From: an uncultured Corynebacterium sp.
GTDB taxonomy: Bacteria; Actinomycetota; Actinomycetes; Mycobacteriales; Mycobacteriaceae
DNA length: 46,497 nucleotides
Assembly: GCF_946221155.1 (NCBI RefSeq)
Contig: NZ_CAMIAN010000017.1
Coordinates: 1-46,497, forward strand
Reading direction: 5' to 3'
The translations under genes and the position numbers were made by a program. The notes under the pieces were generated by a model. It was not told where the DNA came from, did not search any database, and worked only from the letters and a program-made list of their open reading frames with translations. This document shows positions 41,075 through 46,497 of the stretch, piece by piece. The stretch's first letter is position 1, and the number at the start of each line of letters is the position of its first letter.

Positions 41075-41170
41075 GTATCAGTCACGTTTCCGCTTTTCCC
41101 ACCCGCCGGTGACAGAAACAAGTTGAAGTAGAATCGGCTTAACGGCTCAAAGAACCACAGCTCAGAGAGT
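41075..41170 (+). promoter_or_regulatory. CRISPR leader
   Basis: The 96 bases between cas2 and the first repeat. A TAGAAT box at 41129-41134 could be the -10 for array transcription toward the right; GTGACA at 41109 is a possible but closely spaced -35. Leader identity is supported by the position next to cas2 and by repeat decay at the opposite end. Confidence 0.6.
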
Positions 41171-42782
41171 GTGCTCCCCGCGCCAGCGGGGATGAGCCCG
41201 CGGCGGCTAGCGCGCCTCCTACAATTCCAGCGTGCTCCCCGCGCCAGCGGGGATGAGCCTGCGATGTATCGCTCTGACTCTGCCGAGCCACGGTGCTCCC
41301 CGCGCCAGCGGGGATGAGCCGGGGTGGGGCGGGCGGTGGTCTGCCGTCCGTGTGTGCTCCCCGCGCCAGCGGGGATGAGCCCGACGGCTCATACGACGGC
41401 TTTTCTACCTTGTGGTGCTCCCCGCGCCAGCGGGGATGAGCCCGACCCGTTGGGTTTGCCGGTTGGCCGTGATGCGTGCTCCCCGCGCCAGCGGGGATGA
41501 GCCCGCGCTGATGCCCGTTATTCAGGCCGTGATAGTGTGCTCCCCGCGCCAGCGGGGATGAGCCCTCATTGCCCGGCGCAGACGGAGTGAAAATACCGTG
41601 CTCCCCGCGCCAGCGGGGATGAGCCCCGGAGATCATACGCCCCAGCGTTGGGTATTCCGTGCTCCCCGCGCCAGCGGGGATGAGCCCACCACTTAGTGCC
41701 ACAATTCGTCAGGAGATGCGTGCTCCCCGCGCCAGCGGGGATGAGCCGGAGTAGCGCCATGCCTATCAACATTGGAAACAGTGCTCCCCGCGCCAGCGGG
41801 GGATGAGCCCGGGCACACGAAAAGGAAACGGCACGGTTGGGTGTGCTCCCCGCGCCAGCGGGGATGAGCCCAACCAGGTCGAAAGTGAGAGTGCTCAGCG
41901 GGTGTGCTCCCCGCGCCAGCGGGGATGAGCCCCTGCTCCACATCAGACGCAGGCGCGGGCGCGCGTGCTCCCCGCGCCAGCGGGGATGAGCCCAGGTCGA
42001 ACAGCTCACCAATTCCGGCGAATGGGTGCTCCCCGCGCCAGCGGGGATGAGCCCGGGTCAATCTGCACCGGCGCTAACGTCATCGAGTGCTCCCCGCGCC
42101 AGCGGGGATGAGCCGAATGAGGCTGACCGGGCGAAGGATTCCGCTAAGTGCTCCCCGCGCCAGCGGGGATGAGCCCCGGCGGGCACAAACTCGCTAGTTA
42201 CCCAGTTCGTGCTCCCCGCGCCAGCGGGGATGAGCCCGCAGGCAACGACACGCCCGGGCGTAGCTCCACGTGCTCCCCGCGCCAGCGGGGATGAGCCCAG
42301 ACCGCCCGGCGACTAGGCATCACCCTCACCGTGCTCCCCGCGCCAGCGGGGATGAGCCCAACTCCGTCGCATGAAAATGCCGAAACGCATGGTGCTCCCC
42401 GCGCCAGCGGGGATGAGCCCATACAGGATTTCTAGCGGCTACGGCGCACGCTGTGCTCCCCGCGCCAGCGGGGATGAGCCCAATAGTAGACACTTGGGCA
42501 TAAAAATACCCGCGTTCTCCCCGCCCCAGCGGGGATGAGCCCCGCGGCGGGTTTTTATCCCGGTTGCGTTCCATGTGCTCCCCGCGCCAGCGGGGATGAG
42601 CCCAAGCGATTGCGCTGGCCTCCGCCGGTCGTAGAGTGCTCCCCGCGCCAGCGGGGATGAGCCCGTATAATCGCCGCAGGCTTCTCGGGCAAAAAGTGCT
42701 CCCCGCGCCAGCGGGGATTAGCCGCTGGGGTGGACACCCAAGTATCCCGTCTAAGGGTGCCCCGCGCTAGTGGGAAGCGCCC
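41171..42782 (+). CRISPR. Type I-E CRISPR array, 26 repeats plus degenerate terminal repeat
   Basis: A 28-base repeat, GTGCTCCCCGCGCCAGC followed by GGGGATGAGCC, recurs with period 61: starts at 41171, 41232, 41293 and so on to 42696, with a decayed unit at 42757. CCCCGC/GCGGGG form the Cas6e hairpin and the 3' part ATGAGCC would be the crRNA handle, so the array reads left to right. Spacers are 33 bases counted after the 28-base repeat (spacer 25 is 32). Repeat 11 has one extra G (shifting the frame by one), repeat 23 has two substitutions, repeat 26 one. All spacers look different from each other; their sources cannot be told here. Confidence 0.98.
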
Positions 42783-42809
42783 TGGCGATGGTTCTATGCT
42801 GGAGTAACT

Positions 42810-42938
42810 CTAAGCCACTGGAGCTTCTTTTCGCAGAAATTCCAGCTGCTCCTCAATAATCTGCGAGAACAGCGGCTCTACGTACGGGTCGAAGTGGCCG
42901 CCCTCGTGAATGTGAACCATGGCGCGCCGAACCTTGCC
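42810..42938 (-). pseudogene. 3' fragment of an alpha/beta hydrolase-like gene
   Basis: On the minus strand 42 codons read like a real protein end: GKVRRAMVHIHEGGHFDPY followed by VEPLFSQIIEEQLEFLRK and a stop. GGHFDPY resembles the catalytic-histidine region of some alpha/beta hydrolases. Nothing upstream continues the frame convincingly; a neighbouring frame (DTVTPTNVTLKVVARF) also looks protein-like, so a frameshift is possible. Lies between the array end and a tRNA gene. Confidence 0.4.
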
Positions 42939-43066
42939 ACGACTTTGAGGGTGACATTTGTTGGAGTGACGGTGTCATTAGACAGCACCTGAAAAGAGCC
43001 AGGCAGCAAGCATTCCTGCCAGACGAACAGGGCACCCCTTCCGGCATGCCCTTTCCCGTGTTTCTG

Positions 43067-43140
43067 TGGGGCTAGCGGGGCTCGAACCCGCGACCAGCGG
43101 ATTATGAGTCCGCGGCTCTAACCGACTGAGCTATAGCCCC
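43067..43140 (-). tRNA. tRNA with CAT anticodon (elongator Met or Ile2)
   Basis: A full cloverleaf: acceptor GGGGCTA/TAGCCCC, D-arm GCTC...GAGC, anticodon stem GCGGA/TCCGC with loop CTCATAA, T-arm GCGGG TTCGAGC CCCGC, discriminator A. CCA is not encoded. The CAT anticodon could be methionine or, after lysidine modification, isoleucine; sequence alone does not settle it for me. Confidence 0.93.
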
Positions 43141-43375
43141 CAGCAAAGCCAAACCACTCTAACCGAGTGGCTTGCTCACAAAAGATTCAACCACACCGCC
43201 CGGCGCGAGCACTCATATACCCCACGTTCGATGCACCCAACCCCGACCGCACTCCTATCTATCCCCCAGAAATGCGCCCCTGAGCAGCCGATTTGTCTGT
43301 TTACACCATTGCCATATAGAGTATGATCTCGTTGCACAGGGCAAGGGAATTAACCCCCGGGCTCATACAACTTAA

Positions 43376-43448
43376 TCCCCTATAGCTCAGTTGGCAGAGC
43401 ATTCGACTGTTAATCGAAAGGTCACTGGTTCGAGCCCAGTTGGGGGAG
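43376..43448 (+). tRNA. tRNA-Asn(GTT)
   Basis: Acceptor TCCCCTA/TGGGGGA, D-arm GCTC...GAGC, anticodon stem TCGAC/ATCGA-like with loop containing GTT, T-arm with GGTTCGAGCCC, discriminator G. The other 235 bases back to the previous tRNA hold nothing I can name. A hairpin terminator follows. Confidence 0.95.
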
Positions 43449-43459
43449 CAACTTACAAG

Positions 43460-43497
43460 CCCCGATCGGCTGCACTACGCAGACCGTCGGGGTTTTC
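43460..43497 (+). terminator. Rho-independent terminator after tRNA-Asn
   Basis: CCCCGATCGG and CCGTCGGGG pair (six bases, one mismatch, three more) around a 14-base loop, followed by TTTTC. Confidence 0.75.
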
Positions 43498-43641
43498 GCG
43501 TTCGTTCTACACCCACAGCCCTTCGAACACGTCCACCACCCCGTTGGCCCCACGGTGGCGGAAGCGCGCCAACACCTTCGTTCCTTACTTTTCTCCTAGC
43601 TTAAGCAGTACGGCAACAGCAAACGTTCCCGCACGAAGACC

Positions 43642-43761
43642 ATGCGCAACAAGGCGAAGGCGACGACTGATTCCGAGCGAATCCGCCAGCTAGAAAACGC
43701 AAGGCTGCGAAATATTTTGCCTAAGAGGCATACTGGTAATCCGCTTCCAATTTGTCTATGA
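43642..43761 (+). pseudogene. Possible IS3-type transposase OrfA remnant
   Basis: A 39-codon frame, MRNKAKATTDSERIRQLENA then RLRNILPKRH, resembles the C-terminal coiled coil of IS3-family OrfA (RIRxLExENxxLRxxNEIL). No terminal repeats or OrfB are nearby. Surrounding 43498-43790 otherwise holds nothing recognisable. Weak call. Confidence 0.25.
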
Positions 43762-43790
43762 CCACCGAAACTTCCAGCCCAAGTGCTGTC

Positions 43791-44402
43791 CTAGTCTTTA
43801 GGAGAACCGGGTTCTACAATCAGCGCGAGTCCCGAAGCAAGGTCGGCCAGCAACTGCTTCGCCGAGTCCACAGGAGCATTGAGGTAGTCGATCGTCAGCC
43901 CGTTGACCAGTGCAGTGACAAGACGAGCACCTTGCTCAGGCGACAGCCCTCGTGCCAACTTTCCGAAACGTTGCGCTGCTTCGAGACCTTCAGACACGCG
44001 CGCCCGAAACTTCGTGACCTCGGCGTCGTATAAGCCCGCCAGCCATTCGCGAGTCGAGGCGGCAGCTCCCACAATGACCCACACAGCGGAATCCTCGCGC
44101 TGGACAGGGCCAATTGGCAAGAGTTCAGCCAGGCGACCGTGAAAGACCGCGTGAAAATCCGTCGCATCGGTTTGAGTAAGGGCCCGCGACTCCTGGCGCT
44201 GCAACGACCTGACAAAAGCTTTCGCGATGATGTCGTCCCGTTTACCCATCTGGTACTGGACAGTCCCAGGTGCGACGCCAGCCTCAGTGGCGACATTGCG
44301 CACGCTCAGGGCATCGAGGCCCTGACTGACCATTACTCGAATGGCGGCATCAGCGATCACTGCGGCGGTGCCGGTGATAAGTGTGTTGCGATCAACAGAC
44401 AT
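43791..44402 (-). CDS. TetR-family transcriptional regulator
   Basis: A 203-residue repressor with an N-terminal helix-turn-helix: AAIRVMVSQGLDALSVRNVATEAGVAPGTVQYQMGKRDD, residues about 20-60, typical of TetR proteins (TVQYQM in place of TVYYHF). The C-terminal ligand domain ends in a Pro/Lys tail. ATG with TTGGAG upstream. It is divergent from the GAP-family gene; the 179 bases between carry two inverted repeats, so it very likely controls both itself and that gene. Confidence 0.9.
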   Translation of the reverse strand: MSVDRNTLITGTAAVIADAAIRVMVSQGLDALSVRNVATEAGVAPGTVQYQMGKRDDIIAKAFVRSLQRQESRALTQTDATDFHAVFHGRLAELLPIGPVQREDSAVWVIVGAAASTREWLAGLYDAEVTKFRARVSEGLEAAQRFGKLARGLSPEQGARLVTALVNGLTIDYLNAPVDSAKQLLADLASGLALIVEPGSPKD

Positions 44403-44444
44403 GGAGCTCCAATCTTCCGTAGCTCAGACGCGATGAGCCATTCA

Positions 44445-44462
44445 TGAGTGCAGTTGCACTCA
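44445..44462. promoter_or_regulatory. Perfect palindrome TGAGTGCAGTTGCACTCA, candidate TetR operator
   Basis: Eight-base arms around a GT centre. It overlaps the -35 of the GAP-gene promoter and lies near the expected start of the tetR transcript, the usual place for an autorepressor. Confidence 0.65.
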
Positions 44463-44482
44463 CATAATGCGTCTCATACAAT
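44454..44482 (+). promoter_or_regulatory. Promoter of the GAP-family gene
   Basis: TTGCAC (44454-44459) and TACAAT (44477-44482) with exactly 17 bases between. It gives a leader of about 90 bases to the ATG at 44582. It is embedded in the two inverted repeats. Confidence 0.6.
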
Positions 44483-44515
44483 CGTATCAACCGCGCGATT
44501 AATACGAACGTATGA
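44474..44515. promoter_or_regulatory. Second inverted repeat TCATACAATCGTAT / ATACGAACGTATGA
   Basis: Arms of 14 bases match at 12 positions, with 14 bases between. It covers the -10 and start region of the GAP-gene promoter. Could bind the same regulator as the upstream palindrome, although the sequences differ, or another one. Confidence 0.5.
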
Positions 44516-44581
44516 AGCGGGATTGGGGCCTTTTGTGAATCTGAGGTCACCCCTGTCAACACCCGACTACCGGAGATTTCC

Positions 44582-45292
44582 ATGTCAGACTTCCTCCCCC
44601 TTGCCGGCCTTGCACTCGTAGATAGTTTGAGTGCAGGAACCCTTGTCATCCCTATTGCTCTGATTGTTATCTGGCGACGAGTGCGTTTTGGCCTGTTGGG
44701 CATCTATCTCGCTACTATCGCCACGGCCTACTGCGGCCTTGGTGTTGCGCTTCTACTAGGGTTCGATGCGGCAGTATCGAGGCTTTCTGGCGTAAGCGAG
44801 ACTGAATGGTTCGGGTGGGTGACGCTCGTTCTAGGCGCGGGGCTTTTCATCTACGGTGTGTTCTCGCCAAACCCCAAAAAGCCCGCGGCCACGCAGAGCG
44901 CCGGCGCCGAAGTACCGAAAAGTCGGGCTTCTCGTCTCGCACGGGGCGTGTCACTGAGTGCGACCGGCATGGTGGGGCTTGCGCTAGGTGCTGCCGTTGT
45001 CGAGGCTGCGACGATGTTGCCCTACCTAGGCGCAATGGGAATTATCCAATCTATGTCTTTCGGGTTTAGCGGCAAGGTCGCACTTATTGTGGGGTACTGC
45101 ATCATCATGGTCCTACCGGCAACTCTTATGGCTGTCATTGCAGGCGCAGCGGGGCCGGCTATTTTTCCTCGTTTGGAGCGCGCCATCCGTCGGCTGGAGT
45201 ACGAAGCGAAAGTGACGTTGCTGTGGATCGCTGCAATTGTGGGAGGCTACATGGCGGCATCGAGTGCGGTAAGGCTCGAATTGATCGGTTGA
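44582..45292 (+). CDS. GAP-family (Sap-like) membrane protein
   Basis: A 236-residue membrane protein with six helices and a loop of about 40 residues in the middle. LALVDSLSAGTLVIPIALIVIW at the start and AAVVEAATMLPYLGAMGII after the loop match the GAP/sulfolipid-1-addressing (Sap) family, related to LysE-type exporters, linked in mycobacteria to export of lipids or lipopeptides. The cargo here is unknown. Under likely control of the divergent TetR regulator, so it may answer to a small toxic or lipid ligand. Confidence 0.82.
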   Translation: MSDFLPLAGLALVDSLSAGTLVIPIALIVIWRRVRFGLLGIYLATIATAYCGLGVALLLGFDAAVSRLSGVSETEWFGWVTLVLGAGLFIYGVFSPNPKKPAATQSAGAEVPKSRASRLARGVSLSATGMVGLALGAAVVEAATMLPYLGAMGIIQSMSFGFSGKVALIVGYCIIMVLPATLMAVIAGAAGPAIFPRLERAIRRLEYEAKVTLLWIAAIVGGYMAASSAVRLELIG

Positions 45293-45349
45293 GTGCCAGG
45301 TTGAACCTTGAACGATAGCGTCGATTGAAGAGCCCCCTTCCCACAGAGC

Positions 45350-45393
45350 TAGCCCCGACCCGTCGTAACGGCGGCCGAGGGCTAAGTCTTCTT
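45350..45393 (+). terminator. Hairpin after the GAP-family gene
   Basis: TAGCCC (45350) pairs with GGGCTA (45379), with further GC pairing inside, then a pyrimidine-rich AGTCTTCTT. A moderate terminator. Confidence 0.45.
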
Positions 45394-45410
45394 CATCCCC
45401 TAGCCAATAC

Positions 45411-45605
45411 CTACCAAGGCGGCAACAGTAAGGATGCACCGAAGGTAGCGGCTATCGCCGGGATGACGGAGTCTACTCCCGCAGCCATAGCAGTGATGAC
45501 CAGGGCACTAGATACGCCCAACATTTTGTTGAGTCCGGAACCGATGGTTTCCGCTAGACCGGAGCTTCCCGGCATGGCACCGAAGATCATGTCGCAACCG
45601 AACAA
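45411..45605 (-). pseudogene. Fragment of a membrane transporter-like gene
   Basis: On the minus strand: MFGCDMIFGAMPGSSGLAET, then a hydrophobic stretch LGVSSALVITAMAAGVDSVI and IAATFGASLLLPPW. The gene-like composition and helices suggest an inner part of a multi-helix carrier; upstream, another frame (FHQQLAAVWWLTVSYPTLL) may be its continuation after a frameshift. I cannot name the family. The rest of 45385-45805 shows nothing else. Confidence 0.35.
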
Positions 45606-45805
45606 GGAGAGTCGGATAGCTAACAGTCAACCACCAAACAGCTGCCAGTTGTTGATGAAAAGCTACACCACGGAAACAAAATGCCTCCCCGCCGCATCTA
45701 CTACTACGACCGGGCTTTGTGCCTTCGCCTCCCACACAGGCGCCGCGCACGTCACCCGCGAGTACCCAACACGCACCCAGCAACGAGTACCAGGACTTTA
45801 GTTAG

Positions 45806-46468
45806 ATGCCCTCCCCCGACAGCACTCCCCAGAAAGACACCCAGAAAGACTCCCTCCAAGACCCCATCAATGGCCGCCTCGCGCTAATCTTCATCGGCGC
45901 CATTGTCCTGGTCGGCATCCTCGTCGCAGCGATTTGGCATGTAGCCAACAGCAAAGAGCACAACCACGGCATCAATACGCAGTCCGCCGCAGCCTCGGCG
46001 GACCAACACCCCTCCAGCGCTTCGCCCACGGAGCCATCCGCGGCGCCAGCCAACGCACCCGCAAAGGCATCCAACGCGCCCCAGAGCGAACTCAACCAGT
46101 ACCCCACGGCCGAAACCGAGGCCACTGGTAGCACCGCCATGGATGCCACAGAGAGCACGGCCATCGCCAAGCCAACCGACGCTTCCAAAACTCAGCAGCA
46201 AGCTAACGATGCCGCCAAGATCGCCCTCAAATTCAACCTCTCCGAAAAGGGCCTGCGCGAGAACTTGCAGCTGCAGGGGTACTCCGACAATCAGATTGCC
46301 CAGGCCATCGAAGAGCTCGATCCCGACTGGAACCAGCAGGCCCTCGACTGCGCACGCAAGCTCAACGAAGCCGGCTCTCCTTTGCCCAAGGATCAGCTGC
46401 TCGAGATGCTAAAGACTAACTCCGGTTTCACCGATGAGCAGGCCCAGTACGCTATCGACCACCTGTAG
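45806..46468 (+). CDS. Ltp-domain membrane-anchored protein
   Basis: A 220-residue protein: short polar N-terminus, one membrane helix at about residues 24-45 (LALIFIGAIVLVGILVAAIW), a Ser/Ala/Pro/Thr-rich linker to about 135, then two Ltp-type repeats: AKIALKFNLSEKGLRENLQ with GYSDNQIAQAIEELDPDWNQQAL, and CARKLNEAG to GFTDEQAQYAIDHL. This domain (host cell surface-exposed lipoprotein, PF07553) was first studied in phage TP-J34 Ltp, a superinfection exclusion protein. Here anchoring is by a helix, since no lipobox is seen. The molecular role in Corynebacterium is unknown. Confidence 0.82.
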   Translation: MPSPDSTPQKDTQKDSLQDPINGRLALIFIGAIVLVGILVAAIWHVANSKEHNHGINTQSAAASADQHPSSASPTEPSAAPANAPAKASNAPQSELNQYPTAETEATGSTAMDATESTAIAKPTDASKTQQQANDAAKIALKFNLSEKGLRENLQLQGYSDNQIAQAIEELDPDWNQQALDCARKLNEAGSPLPKDQLLEMLKTNSGFTDEQAQYAIDHL

Positions 46469-46497
46469 CGCAGCCCTGACCCCTGCCCTCCCTAACC

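Noticed and set aside
41139..42737. Long minus-strand frames across the CRISPR array with repeated GLIPAGAGST and AHPRWRGEH units
   Set aside because: These are translations of the CRISPR repeat in different frames, a well-known annotation artefact; the period is the 61-base unit and there is no start signal.
41171..42782. Spacers targeting genes within this window
   Set aside because: Reading the spacers by eye I saw no match to the rest of the window; a search is needed for targets elsewhere.

Overview
The window is a high-GC actinobacterial chromosome segment, almost certainly Corynebacterium and probably from the lipophilic, C. jeikeium/C. urealyticum-like part of the genus (an inference from gene content and order, not from a search). 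Supporting signs are the glnA2-glnE pair, a homodimeric aceE, a gluABCD glutamate importer, an actinobacterial RNase P RNA, an RNase H/phosphatase fusion, DUF3052, a SURF1-type protein and several likely leaderless mRNAs.

Layout. 0-5.2 kb: the 3' part of bioB with its small partner bsaP, an SRPBCC protein, a GT87 mannosyltransferase-like membrane protein, an MFS transporter and a sortase-like protein. 5.2-10.6 kb: nitrogen control genes glnE and glnA2, divergent from panB. 10.7-14.3 kb: an orphan membrane protein, a DUF202/DUF202/SPOR cluster and a compact RNB-domain RNase. 14.4-18.1 kb: rnpB and the block RNase HI-phosphatase / CdsZ-type zinc ribbon / Nif3. 18.2-22.2 kb: a HAD phosphatase, a low-molecular-weight phosphatase, SURF1, tRNA-Val and DUF3052. 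22.3-27.6 kb: aceE, an alpha/beta hydrolase, and an acyl carrier protein translationally coupled to a serine hydrolase. 27.6-31.8 kb: gluABCD and a nitroreductase. 31.9-42.8 kb: a complete type I-E CRISPR-Cas locus (cas3, casA-E, cas1, cas2, leader, 26 repeats plus a degenerate terminal one). 42.8-46.5 kb: an accessory zone with two tRNA genes, gene fragments, a TetR/GAP-family divergent pair with clear palindromes, and an Ltp-domain membrane protein.

How the parts work together. GlnE adenylylates glutamine synthetase, GluABCD imports glutamate, and the nearby glnA2 is a second glutamine synthetase, so much of the window concerns nitrogen assimilation. AceE, PanB, BioB/BsaP and the ACP touch acetyl-CoA, CoA, biotin and acyl carrier chemistry. 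The CRISPR-Cas locus is structurally intact, and the array polarity agrees with a leader just after cas2.

The least expected signal is a family of three intergenic elements at 10739-10868 (reversed), 19617-19746 and 19917-20046. Each is exactly 130 bp, aligns to the others without gaps, has terminal inverted repeats built on ATGTCG, shares a GGTCAGRG core, and lies between convergent genes. The terminal repeats differ between copies but match within each copy, which suggests that the pairing itself is maintained. I do not recognise this family.
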